DNA of 33,305 nt from Hyperthermus sp. (GCA_003978665.1 QNYQ01000013.1:1-33305); one strand, 5' to 3'. Counted from the first letter of the stretch, positions 16,171 through 24,359 are shown. Numbers and translations are program-made. The notes: generated by a model not told the origin, from the letters alone.

Positions 16171-16527
16171 ATGGGAGGAAGGACGGGGAGGCAGGATAGG
16201 ACGCCTCCGGTTGTTCTCCAACAAGCAGTTATAGGGGGTAGGCCTTTGAGGCCCGGGGACATATGGCTAGCCCTGGCAAAAATCATGTACAGCCATGGTG
16301 ACAAGGAGGGAGGATACGTGACAATAATTGAAAGAGGGGGCGGTAGTGCAAGGCTGAGAGAGATACCTTTATCTAGAATAACCGTGCTGAAGAAAGGGTA
16401 TATCATACTAGACGATGGCACCCTAATACCATTGCATCGTATAATGAGTATAGTTGACGGCAAGGGGAGGACACTTTACTCTAGGCTAGAGCCCAAGAAG
16501 CAGGCCTCCTCTCAAAATAGTGTATGA
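16171..16527 (+). CDS. DUF504 / MJ1316-type RNA end-recognition domain protein
   Basis: 118 residues matching DUF504, proposed from comparative genomics to recognise cyclic or other modified RNA ends. Visible: RPLRPGDIWLALAKIMYSHGDKEG, the basic strand YVTIIERGG, REIPLSRITVLKKGYIILDD and IPLHRIMSIVDGKG, where the conserved IPxHRI is the best marker. ATG 16171 follows a TATA-like CTTAAAATAA (16096-16105) by about 65 bases. The gene converges on thpR with six bases between the stops; ThpR acts on cyclic phosphate RNA ends. No catalytic residues are known for the family. Confidence 0.8.
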   Translation: MGGRTGRQDRTPPVVLQQAVIGGRPLRPGDIWLALAKIMYSHGDKEGGYVTIIERGGGSARLREIPLSRITVLKKGYIILDDGTLIPLHRIMSIVDGKGRTLYSRLEPKKQASSQNSV

Positions 16528-16533
16528 CCCCTC

Positions 16534-17100
16534 TCAGCCCACTGCCTTAACCTCTCTCAGCGTCCTGTAAATAGGGCCACTTCTGGTGAGGATGCTCTGC
16601 TTGATACGCACATGCTCCAGGAATACCACTCCTACATCAACATCCCTGAACTGGTGGAGAAGCTTGACAAGCCTGTCCATATTCCTCCTGCCCTTAACCC
16701 TGGCAATAGTAACGTGGGGTACAAACTCTTCTCGCTCACCCTTCCATCCCAGCCTACGTACACCCTTCTCTATAGCCTCATAGAGTCTCTGGAGCTCACC
16801 CTCCTCCTCGACGCCAACCCATATGACCCTCGGCCTTTCAAGCGAGGGGAAAGCACCCACGCCTCGAAGCATGAGCCTTACTCTCCGAGGCCTAGCATTG
16901 GAAATTATGGCAGCCAGCTCGTCTATGAGTGATATAGGAGTGTTGCCGAGAAACCTCAACGTTATATGGAAGTTAGCATCTTCAACAGGCTTCAACGGCG
17001 CGCCAGTGGCTACTAGAGAGTCTCGAATAGAAGCTAGCCGGGAAACCACTGTAGGATCCTCTATGTCGACGGATATGAATGCACGCAAATACTCGCCCAA
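16534..17100 (-). CDS. thpR: RNA 2',3'-cyclic phosphodiesterase (2'-5' RNA ligase family)
   Basis: 2H phosphoesterase that opens 2',3'-cyclic phosphates to 2'-phosphates and shows 2'-5' ligase activity in vitro. The two H-x-T/S-x motifs are NFHITLRFLG and FVPHVTIARVKG, at normal spacing. The C-terminus FLEHVRIKQSILTRSGPIYRTL is also standard; total 188 residues. The start is TTG 17100, or TTG 17088, which would begin at the usual RAFISVDI. A minus-strand TATA-like TTATTAATATAA at 17150-17161 fits this gene with a leader of about 30 bases. Confidence 0.94.
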   Translation of the reverse strand: MGEYLRAFISVDIEDPTVVSRLASIRDSLVATGAPLKPVEDANFHITLRFLGNTPISLIDELAAIISNARPRRVRLMLRGVGAFPSLERPRVIWVGVEEEGELQRLYEAIEKGVRRLGWKGEREEFVPHVTIARVKGRRNMDRLVKLLHQFRDVDVGVVFLEHVRIKQSILTRSGPIYRTLREVKAVG

Positions 17101-17208
17101 GCTACAACCCCTTAAACCCAGCCCATAGTACAGTGCCAGCCAAGCATAGTTATATTAATAACACCGCTGGACTCCACAGTCATCCTCCCCGGAAAGCAAG
17201 GAGACAAT

Positions 17209-17218
17209 GCTAAAAAAC
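17209..17218 (+). promoter_or_regulatory. TATA-like box of tRNA-Gly
   Basis: GCTAAAAAAC lies about 30 bases before the 5' end of the tRNA, the normal distance for an archaeal tRNA promoter with a short leader. Confidence 0.5.
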
Positions 17219-17246
17219 AGAGAGCTGTGAGGGAAACCGTCTGGAA

Positions 17247-17325
17247 GCGGCGGTCGTCTAGCCTGGACTAGGACGCCGGCCTTCCAAGCCGGTGGTCCCG
17301 GGTTCAAATCCCGGCCGCCGCACCA
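17247..17325 (+). tRNA. tRNA-Gly (anticodon TCC), CCA encoded
   Basis: Full cloverleaf: acceptor GCGGCGG pairs with CCGCCGC, D arm GTC/GAC, anticodon stem CCGGC/GCCGG around loop CTTCCAA (anticodon TCC, reads GGA), and T arm CCGGG-TTCAAAT-CCCGG. Discriminator A73 at 17322 is followed by genomic CCA at 17323-17325. No intron. The T loop carries the expected TTCAAAT box B. Confidence 0.97.
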
Positions 17326-17763
17326 AACCCCTCCTACAGCTTCCTGCTCCAAATATGCTGTCCGGCAATCCAGCATCTTCAGGGGGACAATGAGGTTTGA
17401 GCCAGCCAGGTCAATAAAGATCCCTTCTGCCAACTACTGCCAGGATTGGATGCGTATAGCCTATATTACATTCCTCTGGGCAATTTCACACTGACAGTTT
17501 TAGGTTATAGCCTTCTTCCTCCATGCACACTTTCAAGAATGTCATGCTAGCAGGATGCTGCCATGCTTGGTGGAAATCATCTTGTATACGGGTCTTTGTG
17601 GGATGCGTGCTGGCATATGGTCTTATGTAGGTTCTAAGGGCTTATTGATTGACATAGGGGGTTACTAAGGTCTTAACGGCGTATTCTCCGTGTGTGAAGC
17701 GGTCCGTTCTGGTGCTTGAAGGGGTGGCTTGAGGGGGTTCGTGCTCTATACTGGTGTGGTGTA
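17326..17763. other. 438-base region after the tRNA, no gene seen
   Basis: Frames are short and broken on both strands apart from the 48 bases directly before the kinase-like gene, which are open from TTG 17716. A minus-strand frame that runs through the tRNA is an artefact. An AT-rich GCTTATTGATT (17639-17650) may be the promoter of the downstream gene. Base composition is lower in GC than the neighbours, consistent with non-coding DNA. Confidence 0.45.
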
Positions 17764-19242
17764 ATGCGTAGGTGTGGTTCTTCTCCGACACTGCTTAGGG
17801 CATGGTATGATCTCGGCGATGGATATGGGCTGGTGTTAAGCGTAGTTGATGGTATGGATGCCTGCATTCTGCCTGGTGATGGTATTTCGGAGGTGGTGCT
17901 GCCTCTAAGTATAGTTGAGGCGGATATTTATGATTCTCTGCTTGCCGAGGCTGTTGCAAGTCTCACCCTTGCTCCAGCTGAGAGGATTGATGGAGATAGG
18001 GGTCTTCTTGACTCCTTAGCTGCCAGGTATGTTAAGAGGATTGCATGCGAGGAGTACAATTACATGCAGAAGCTCATGGGGCTTATGGCGCAGCATGCAC
18101 GCATAGCTGATGTAGGTGTCCCAGCCATCAGAATTTCAAAGCTCTTCCGTGTCAACCTGTGGCTTCGTGACCTCTATAGGAGGACCCTACTGGGTCGGGG
18201 CGCTAGTAGGCTTAGACGGCTTGTAGGAGAGGCGTTAGGCGTCGAGGACAGGTGGGTCCCACTTGACCTGCTTTCCAAGAATTGTAACAGCCATAGGATG
18301 CTGCTTGGAGAGAGGCTGGCAAAGCTTACTAGGCTAGCCTTCAACATGCTGTCTCCATCCCTCCTCCATATAGTACCAGCCAGCCTTCTATTCCGTTCCA
18401 TTTCAGCCAAGGGTCCCGGGTTGCTGCGCGACCCCCTCCTCTACGTGAAGCTTGATAAGGGCAGGATGGCTACGCGGCTCATCCCTTTCGAAAAACAACT
18501 CTACGCGATCACTGGAGTAGCTAAGGCCTCCAGCGAGAGGACAAGCCTCTTGAGATCAACCCTAGTTGTCAAGTCGACCGGAGGTTTTAAGCCAGCTGTG
18601 GTGAAGCGTTATCGTGACATAACCTCGGCAAAGTGGATTATGGTAGCAGCCGCCTCTATATACCTATCAAAGCCGCGGACAAGGCCCCGGCAAAGACTCC
18701 AGGCAGAATACCATTACAATCTACTCGTGGGCTCAATGGGCTTTAACGTGCCGGAACCCCTGCTCATAGACCCTCGGAGAATGATGGCAGCATACGTCTT
18801 CATTGAGGGAAAGAATCTCCTAGAACTCCTGCAGCATAATCCAGCACCACCAGAGTATCGTGAGTATGGGCGCCTTCTAGCCGAGCTGCATGGTAAGGGA
18901 ATAGTCCTCTGGGACTCCAACCCCTCGAACGTTATCAAGCACGATAATGAACTGTACATAGTTGATCTAGAGCAGGCAAGGGAGTCTAAAGAGCTGGGCG
19001 ACAGAGCACTAGACATTGCCGTGGCATCATACTACAGCATCCCCTATAGTCCGCTAGCATCCCATGAAAGAGCCAGGATGCTCGCAGAAGGCTATATTGA
19101 GGGTGGGGGAGACGCGCAAGTGCTTCTAGAAGCGTCAAAATACCGCTATGCAGCGCTCTTCCTAGCAGGTTCACCGCCACAAGTACTGGAGAAGACCAGG
19201 AGAAGTCTCCTTCACGTGTATAGGAGCCACCACACGGGGTAG
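17764..19242 (+). CDS. Divergent protein kinase-fold protein with unknown N-terminal half
   Basis: The C-terminal 215 residues look like a kinase of the Bud32/RIO/lipopolysaccharide-kinase group: VVKRYRD (ATP-site Lys281 counted from ATG 17764), EYHYN (Glu315), VFIEGKNLLELL hinge, ELHGKGIVLWDSNPSNVI catalytic loop (Asp384, Asn389) and YIVDLEQARE metal loop (Asp401). HGD has become LWD and DFG has become DLE, so the key acids remain but their surroundings are unusual. The first 265 residues match nothing I know; they are mixed helix/strand and soluble. TTG 17716 would add 16 residues; I prefer ATG 17764, with GGTG nearby. Substrate is unknown: protein, lipid or small molecule are all possible. 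Confidence 0.78.
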   Translation: MRRCGSSPTLLRAWYDLGDGYGLVLSVVDGMDACILPGDGISEVVLPLSIVEADIYDSLLAEAVASLTLAPAERIDGDRGLLDSLAARYVKRIACEEYNYMQKLMGLMAQHARIADVGVPAIRISKLFRVNLWLRDLYRRTLLGRGASRLRRLVGEALGVEDRWVPLDLLSKNCNSHRMLLGERLAKLTRLAFNMLSPSLLHIVPASLLFRSISAKGPGLLRDPLLYVKLDKGRMATRLIPFEKQLYAITGVAKASSERTSLLRSTLVVKSTGGFKPAVVKRYRDITSAKWIMVAAASIYLSKPRTRPRQRLQAEYHYNLLVGSMGFNVPEPLLIDPRRMMAAYVFIEGKNLLELLQHNPAPPEYREYGRLLAELHGKGIVLWDSNPSNVIKHDNELYIVDLEQARESKELGDRALDIAVASYYSIPYSPLASHERARMLAEGYIEGGGDAQVLLEASKYRYAALFLAGSPPQVLEKTRRSLLHVYRSHHTG

Positions 19243-19270
19243 AGCGGTCGAGGCTCCAGCCAATAATACT

Positions 19271-19279
19271 CTTTTAAGC
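19271..19279 (+). promoter_or_regulatory. TATA box of the small zinc-finger gene
   Basis: CTTTTAAGC places a start of transcription near 19300, directly before the AGGGTGA ribosome-binding site (19304-19310), so the message has a very short leader. Confidence 0.5.
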
Positions 19280-19317
19280 TCCTTAACCTCACCCCGCAGC
19301 TAGAGGGTGAGACAGAA

Positions 19318-19482
19318 TTGCCGGGAGCCAGGCCCTGCCCAGTATGTGGCAGGGGAATGTTCAGGAGGAGGGCATTACTAGACCATATAAAACGCGCACA
19401 CGGCTGGTACTTCAAGCAGTTCATCGAGCCTAAGGGTAAGGGCGGTGGAGGAGGTGCTAAGAAAAAGAAGGAGAAGAGGTGA
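19318..19482 (+). CDS. 54-residue C2H2 zinc-finger protein
   Basis: A short gene supported by a clear motif. It reads MPGARPCPVCGRGMFRRR, then LLDHIKRAHGW: C7-x2-C10-x12-H23-x4-H28, the classical C2H2 pattern. A linker (YFKQFIEPKGK), five glycines and a lysine-rich tail (KKKKEKR) follow, which would favour nucleic-acid binding. The start is TTG 19318 with AGGGTGA seven bases upstream; no ATG or GTG is available in frame. A TATA box lies at 19271-19279, so it is probably its own unit between the kinase-like gene and hemL. Single-finger proteins of this size occur in crenarchaea and their viruses; whether this one binds DNA or RNA is not shown. Confidence 0.82.
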   Translation: MPGARPCPVCGRGMFRRRALLDHIKRAHGWYFKQFIEPKGKGGGGGAKKKKEKR

Positions 19483-19540
19483 AGGCTGGAGGCCGCGCGC
19501 CAGGATTGGGAGAGGTATCGGGGGGAGGCCCATAGTATAG

Positions 19541-19550
19541 TTTTTAAAAT
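19541..19550 (+). promoter_or_regulatory. TATA box of the hem operon
   Basis: TTTTTAAAAT with flanking AT is a strong archaeal TATA element. Transcription would start near 19573, giving a leader of about 15 bases before hemL. Confidence 0.55.
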
Positions 19551-19588
19551 ATCCTCGGCGCGGACGGTAAAGTATACCTAGATGGTTG

Positions 19589-20884
19589 ATGGTCGTGACG
19601 GCTGAGGAGACTTGGCACAAAAGTGCTGCACTGTGGAGTGAGGCTCAGAGGGTCTTCCCGGGCGGCGTCAATAGTCCCGTTAGGGCTGCCGTTAAACCCT
19701 ATCCCTTCTACGTTGAGGGTGGGGACGGAGCCTATATTTACAGTGTTGATGGTGTAAGGTTCATCGACTATGTTTTGGCCTATGGCCCGCTAATGCTGGG
19801 GCATAGGCATCCTAGAGTGCTAGAGGCGTTGAAGAAGCAGGCTGAGAGGGGGTGGCTTTTCGGCACTCCCACGGAAGTTGAAGTTCGGTTGGCAAAGAAG
19901 ATACTTCAGTACTATCATAGGGGCGGCATGATTAGGTTTGTTAACAGCGGCACTGAAGCTACTATGACAGCAATAAGGCTGGCTCGTGGTGTGACTGGGA
20001 GGAGGTTCATCGTTAAGTTTAATGGATGTTATCATGGCGCACATGATAACGTGCTTGTTGCTGCTGGAAGTGCTGCAGCACATTATGGGACGCCTACAAG
20101 TCTGGGTGTGCCGGGCGAGGTTGCTGGACTAACTCTCGTGGCCAGGTACAATGATGCTGACATGGTTGAGAAGATTCTAAAAGAGTATAGTAATGATGTA
20201 GCAGCTATAATAGTAGAGCCGGTAATAGGTAACGCTGGCGTTATACCGCCTCGCGACGGTTTCCTTAAAGCGCTAAGGGAGATTGCCGACAAGTATGGGG
20301 TCCTACTGATAATTGACGAGATAATAACTGGCTTCCGGCTTGGGCTTGGAGGTGCACAGGAGAGGTATGGGGTTAGGGCAGACATAACTACACTGGGAAA
20401 AATCATTGGAGGAGGACTACCTATAGGGGCTGTTGTGGCTGAGAGGGAGATCATGGAGTACTTGACCCCTGCAGGAAAAGTGTTCAATGCCGGGACCTTC
20501 AACGCCCACCCGCTGGCAATGGCCGCAGGCCTCGCAACAATAGAGGTTCTCGAGACCGGTGAACCCTACAGTGTAGCCGAGTATGCAGCAGCGAAGGTTG
20601 CCGAGGCCTTAGAGGATGCTGCTTCACGCAAGGGGGTGGACTATGTTGTTAACAGGGTTGCAAGCATGCTCCAGATATTCTTCCACAAGGGCCCCGTAGA
20701 ATACCCTGAGGATGCGATGAAGAGCAATAAGATGCTCTACCAGAGGCTTCATGAAGAGCTCTTGAAGCTCGGCGTCTTCATAGCGCCAAGCCAGCTTGAG
20801 GCAATATTTACGAGTGGGGCACACCATAAGGAAGTTGTCGAGTCAACACTTAACGCGATAGAAGAAGCGTTTAAGAGGCTTTGA
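19589..20884 (+). CDS. hemL: Glutamate-1-semialdehyde 2,1-aminomutase
   Basis: PLP enzyme that turns glutamate-1-semialdehyde into 5-aminolevulinate, the first committed tetrapyrrole precursor in the C5 pathway. Motifs: RVFPGGVNSPVRA near the N-terminus, FVNSGTEATMTAIRLARG, LIIDEIITGFR, and the PLP lysine (Lys271) in TTLGKIIGGGLPIGA. Start: the doublet TTG-ATG at 19586-19591; ATG 19589 is chosen. Length 431 residues is standard. First gene of a four-gene operon with hemC (stop and next start six bases apart). The partner genes for glutamyl-tRNA reductase and ALA dehydratase are not in this window. Confidence 0.97.
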   Translation: MVVTAEETWHKSAALWSEAQRVFPGGVNSPVRAAVKPYPFYVEGGDGAYIYSVDGVRFIDYVLAYGPLMLGHRHPRVLEALKKQAERGWLFGTPTEVEVRLAKKILQYYHRGGMIRFVNSGTEATMTAIRLARGVTGRRFIVKFNGCYHGAHDNVLVAAGSAAAHYGTPTSLGVPGEVAGLTLVARYNDADMVEKILKEYSNDVAAIIVEPVIGNAGVIPPRDGFLKALREIADKYGVLLIIDEIITGFRLGLGGAQERYGVRADITTLGKIIGGGLPIGAVVAEREIMEYLTPAGKVFNAGTFNAHPLAMAAGLATIEVLETGEPYSVAEYAAAKVAEALEDAASRKGVDYVVNRVASMLQIFFHKGPVEYPEDAMKSNKMLYQRLHEELLKLGVFIAPSQLEAIFTSGAHHKEVVESTLNAIEEAFKRL

Positions 20885-20889
20885 TACGC

Positions 20890-21804
20890 ATGAAGCTGAG
20901 GGTTGCAACCAGGGGGAGCAAGCTCAGCAGGATCCAGACCCTTGAAGCGCTGGAGTATGTGAGGAGGAGAGCTGGCACTAGGATCGATTTCGAGCTTGTA
21001 ATCGTGAAGACCCGCGGCGACCGCTACAGCGATAGGCCCTTCACCATGATAGGTGGGAAGGGAGTTTTTGAGAAGGAGGTTAACCTGGCTGTAATAGAGG
21101 GGCGCGCGGACATAGCTGTTCACAGCATGAAAGATGTGCCGAGCGATGTTGACCCTAGGCTAGTACTGGCAGCTGTTCCTCCAAGAGGCTCGCCCTTCGA
21201 CGTACTCGTCTCCCGCGGCAACTCTGCTAAAACCTTATGGGAGCTGGCTCACGGTGCCATAGTGGGAACAAGCAGTGCTCGAAGAGCAGCCTTCCTTAAA
21301 AAAGCCAGGAGCGACCTTGTCATAAAACCGCTCCGGGGCAATGTAGATACTCGGTTGAGGAAGCTTGATAGTGGAATGTATGATGCTATAGTGCTGGCTG
21401 AGGCGGGGCTGCAAAGACTGGGGGTGAGGCGAGAATACTGGCGAATACCTCCGGAAATAATCCCTCCAGCACCTGGACAGGGAATAATCGGAATATACAG
21501 CCTACGCCAAAGGATAGAACTGCTTAGGATTCTGAGAAAGACCTCGCATCAGCCCACGCTCGCCGAGGCCATGGCTGAGAGGGCATTCCTCGCATACGCT
21601 GGCGGGGGATGCCATGTCCCCCTGGGAGGCTACGCTCAGACCGTCAATGGACGGTTAAAGTTCATAGCTGGAATAGCCTCCGCCAACGGTGGAGAAGCAG
21701 TGATGATAGAGGTGGAAGGCGATATTGAGAGGCCTTCACAGCTCGGGATAGAGGCTGCATTCGAGCTCCGCAGACTGGCGGGTAATGCTGGAATAAAATA
21801 CTAG
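20890..21804 (+). CDS. hemC: Porphobilinogen deaminase (hydroxymethylbilane synthase)
   Basis: Polymerises four porphobilinogens to hydroxymethylbilane. The N-terminus KLRVATRGSKLSRIQT is diagnostic, as are VHSMKDVPSD, GTSSARRAA and the cofactor-binding cysteine (Cys241) in GGGCHVPLGGYA. ATG 20890 is chosen over the in-frame TTG 20881 that overlaps the hemL stop. Length 304 residues is normal. The cobA gene starts eight bases after the stop. Confidence 0.97.
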   Translation: MKLRVATRGSKLSRIQTLEALEYVRRRAGTRIDFELVIVKTRGDRYSDRPFTMIGGKGVFEKEVNLAVIEGRADIAVHSMKDVPSDVDPRLVLAAVPPRGSPFDVLVSRGNSAKTLWELAHGAIVGTSSARRAAFLKKARSDLVIKPLRGNVDTRLRKLDSGMYDAIVLAEAGLQRLGVRREYWRIPPEIIPPAPGQGIIGIYSLRQRIELLRILRKTSHQPTLAEAMAERAFLAYAGGGCHVPLGGYAQTVNGRLKFIAGIASANGGEAVMIEVEGDIERPSQLGIEAAFELRRLAGNAGIKY

Positions 21805-21812
21805 AACCCACG

Positions 21813-22583
21813 GTGGGGCAGGCATTGGCGCATGAGAAGTGCAAGGGCAGAGTATACATCGTTGGCACGGGTCCGGGGGATCCAGAGCTACTCACACTGA
21901 AGGCCGTAAAGGCGATAAAGGAGGCAGACACCATAGTCTACGATAGGCTAATACCCGTAGAAGCACTAAGCTATGCTAGGAAGGATGCAAGACTGGTCTA
22001 CGCTGGAAAACAGCCAGGCAAACACGCAATGACCCAGGATGAGATAAACCGGCTCCTCCTCAGGGAGGCTTGTGAGGGCAGGAGTGTCGCACGCCTACAC
22101 GGAGGCGACCCCTATCTTTTCGGTAGGGGGGAGGAGGAGTGCATGTTTCTCTTAGAGCACGGCGTTGAATGCATCGCCATACCAGGCGTTAGCAGTATAA
22201 CAGCAGGGCCACTCTACGCGGGGATACCGCTCACGAGTAGAGGCGTAGCATCGAGTTTCGCAGCCGCAACAGGGAGAGAGGCGGCTGGCAAAGAGAAGAG
22301 GGTAATCAACTATGGTCTAATACTTAAGTCCGTACAAACACTGGTCGTAGTGATGGGGGTAGGCAGCCTAGAGAGGATCGTGGAGGAAATGCTGAGAGAA
22401 GGAATCCCTCCCTCGCTGCCCGTAGCACTGATAGAAAACGCAACACTGCCAAACCAGAGGGTTATTGTAGGCGAGCTGGGTAACATTGTCGAAAAAGCAC
22501 GAGAACATAACGTGAAACCACCCGCTATCATAGTTTTCGGCAACACCGTTAGGTTGAGGGAGAAATTATGGAGGCTGGCATGA
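21813..22583 (+). CDS. cobA: Uroporphyrinogen-III C-methyltransferase
   Basis: SAM-dependent enzyme that methylates uroporphyrinogen III at C2 and C7 to precorrin-2, the branch point to siroheme, cobalamin and, in archaea, heme by the siroheme route. Motifs: RVYIVGTGPGDPELLTLKA at the N-terminus, VYDRLI, RLHGGDPYLFGRGEEE, and IPGVSSITAGPLYAGIPLTSR. 256 residues, no fused CysG-type oxidase/chelatase domain. The start is GTG 21813; TTG 21825 is also possible. Its place between hemC and hemD fits a siroheme-dependent pathway. Confidence 0.96.
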   Translation: MGQALAHEKCKGRVYIVGTGPGDPELLTLKAVKAIKEADTIVYDRLIPVEALSYARKDARLVYAGKQPGKHAMTQDEINRLLLREACEGRSVARLHGGDPYLFGRGEEECMFLLEHGVECIAIPGVSSITAGPLYAGIPLTSRGVASSFAAATGREAAGKEKRVINYGLILKSVQTLVVVMGVGSLERIVEEMLREGIPPSLPVALIENATLPNQRVIVGELGNIVEKAREHNVKPPAIIVFGNTVRLREKLWRLA

Positions 22584-23311
22584 AAAAACCTAGAATACTC
22601 CTCTTACGCCCTCCAGACGCTAGCCTCTCAGAGCACATGTATCCTTCAATCATATTAGCCCACATACCCATAATAGATGTAGTGCCCGAGCCCGACGCGT
22701 TAGAGAAGATCAAGCAGTGGCTGCCACGGTGTGACTGGCTGGTATTAACTAGTCCACGTACGCCACGCATGCTCACTGAGCTTAAAACTGAATTAGCAAG
22801 TTCGGGCATCCGCGTGGCAGTAGTAGGCGCTAAGACGGCCAATGCATTGCGTGTACAGCTGGGAATAGAACCGCACCTTGTTCCCAGGGATTATAGAGGC
22901 TTATCCTTGGCGTTGGAGCTGGTAGAGGCTGGGGCTAAGTGTGCCCTTCTCGCAAGATCGGAGAAGGCTGTTAGGGAGCTTCCGGAGGCCTTGGAGAGAA
23001 GGGGAGTTAAAGTTGTTGAGGTACCTATTTACAGGGTTGAGCCCTTGCATGACATGGCTGCGGCTGCTGCAAAGATAGCTGACTCGTTTGACTATGTGGT
23101 TTTCACGAGCCCTTCAATAACGGTAACCTTTACAGCACATTATCCGAGGCCTTCAAAACCCTTCTTCACTCCCGTGGCAATAGGGCCTACGACGCGGAGA
23201 GCCCTCTTAAGTCACGGATACCCCGAGCCCTTAATGCCGCAGAGGTATACTATGGAGGATGTGCTACAGCTAATACTCGAGCACTACCGAGGCATGAAGG
23301 GGAGGGTATAG
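22580..23311 (+). CDS. hemD: Uroporphyrinogen-III synthase
   Basis: Cyclises hydroxymethylbilane with inversion of ring D. The family is poorly conserved; support comes from the two-domain pattern, DWLVLTSPRTPRML and FDYVVFTSPSITVTF, the VAVVGAKTANAL and VAIGPTTRRALLSHG segments, and operon position. ATG 22580 overlaps the cobA stop as ATGA, and GGAGG lies five bases upstream, so it is preferred to the in-frame ATG 22568. 243 residues. Last gene of the operon; cutA converges on it 40 bases downstream. Confidence 0.93.
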   Translation: MKKPRILLLRPPDASLSEHMYPSIILAHIPIIDVVPEPDALEKIKQWLPRCDWLVLTSPRTPRMLTELKTELASSGIRVAVVGAKTANALRVQLGIEPHLVPRDYRGLSLALELVEAGAKCALLARSEKAVRELPEALERRGVKVVEVPIYRVEPLHDMAAAAAKIADSFDYVVFTSPSITVTFTAHYPRPSKPFFTPVAIGPTTRRALLSHGYPEPLMPQRYTMEDVLQLILEHYRGMKGRV

Positions 23312-23351
23312 GAGCTGAACGTACAGCATTATCAACTTCTCCAGCTCCACC

Positions 23352-23693
23352 TTACCCTTTACCCTCCCCATGGGGAGCTTGCCCCACCTCTCCTCTAGCC
23401 CACTCACAGTACTCTCTATTACACGCTACCACGGGGAGGCCTAGTATCTCGGGTACAGTGTACGGGTGTATTTTCTTCACCTCCTCTATTAGCTTGCCCA
23501 TAGCAGTTACAGTAGTCTTGACTATAAGCAGGTCTTCATCGTCCCTCTCGATCCTTCCACGCCACCAGTACATGCTCTTTACGGGCACTATGTTAACGCA
23601 TGCAGCAAGTCTTTTCTCTAGTATCTTCATCGCTATGTCCTCCCCCTTAGCTCTAGGAGCAGTTATAAACACCACGATTACTCCGCTCTCCAT
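23352..23693 (-). CDS. cutA: CutA1 family protein
   Basis: Trimeric ferredoxin-like protein linked by name to divalent-cation tolerance; its real function is unsettled. The 113 residues show the family features VVFITAPRAKGEDIAMKILEKRLAACVNI, MYWWRGRIERDDEDLLIVKT and the IHPYTVPEILGLPV segment. The last ten residues (GQAPHGEGKG) are a short unconserved tail. ATG 23693. It diverges from the PsiE-like gene. Confidence 0.95.
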   Translation of the reverse strand: MESGVIVVFITAPRAKGEDIAMKILEKRLAACVNIVPVKSMYWWRGRIERDDEDLLIVKTTVTAMGKLIEEVKKIHPYTVPEILGLPVVACNREYCEWARGEVGQAPHGEGKG

Positions 23694-23799
23694 GCTCCCT
23701 CCCTCCTTCCAGGTCCCTTATATCCGAGGAAAGGGTCTTTTGCTTGCTGGCCGCAACCTCCCTTTTACACGCGTTGGCGGCTAAAGGAGGACTGCTGCT

Positions 23800-24276
23800 T
23801 TGGATAGGAGGATCGAGGAGAGGGAGAAGGAGAGGCATATCGTTGCTCTTGCAGCTGCGTTCGCATATGAGTCTGCTGAGCTATTAGCCTTTGCAGCTTT
23901 GATCTCGGCTGTAGCGTATAGTGTCTATGATTTCTTCCACGGTCTTCTCAGTGAGGGCTTCGTTTATGCTCATGTAATGGAGAGGCTGCTGCTAATACTG
24001 GTGTTTGTTGACTTAATGCGAACCATTGTAGGAGGAATCGTTGAGGGAAGATTTAGGATGGATATATTGTTGGAGGCTATAACAATAGCTATAGCAAGGG
24101 ATGTGATAAGCGCACTTGCATTGATCAAGGAGGAATTTAACCTGCTAAGGCTGGTTGTCCTAACCGGGATGCTTGTATCATCAACGCTGCTCTGGTGGCT
24201 TGCAAGAAGGGTTGAGAGGAGGGAGCCGGGGCCGCGGCTAAGGCCGAGGCAGAGAAGGGTTATGGTTGAGGACTAG
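23800..24276 (+). CDS. PsiE-like integral membrane protein
   Basis: 158 residues with four predicted membrane helices: about 26-42, 59-77, 91-108 and 117-134. A charged N-terminus (MDRRIEEREKERH) and a basic C-terminus (RRVERREPGPRLRPRQRR) probably both face the cytoplasm. The DILLEAITIAIARDVISALAL segment resembles the phosphate-starvation-inducible PsiE family, whose function is unknown. The start is TTG 23800 with GGAGG nine bases upstream. The next gene starts 83 bases downstream with its own TATA-like sequence, so linkage with it is open. Confidence 0.72.
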   Translation: MDRRIEEREKERHIVALAAAFAYESAELLAFAALISAVAYSVYDFFHGLLSEGFVYAHVMERLLLILVFVDLMRTIVGGIVEGRFRMDILLEAITIAIARDVISALALIKEEFNLLRLVVLTGMLVSSTLLWWLARRVERREPGPRLRPRQRRVMVED

Positions 24277-24285
24277 GAGATACAA

Positions 24286-24300
24286 GATTAAAATATAATA
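24286..24300 (+). promoter_or_regulatory. TATA-like element before the 1063-residue protein gene
   Basis: GATTAAAATATAATA is strongly AT-rich against a GC-rich background. It would start transcription near 24320 and leave a leader of about 40 bases. Confidence 0.45.
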
Positions 24301-24359
24301 CGGCTTATGAGGCATAGACTATGCTGGGTGAGCATAAGTCGATAATAGGGTAGCTGGGT

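Noticed and set aside
17155-17433. Minus-strand frame crossing the tRNA-Gly gene
   Set aside because: Contains translated tRNA sequence and no supported start.
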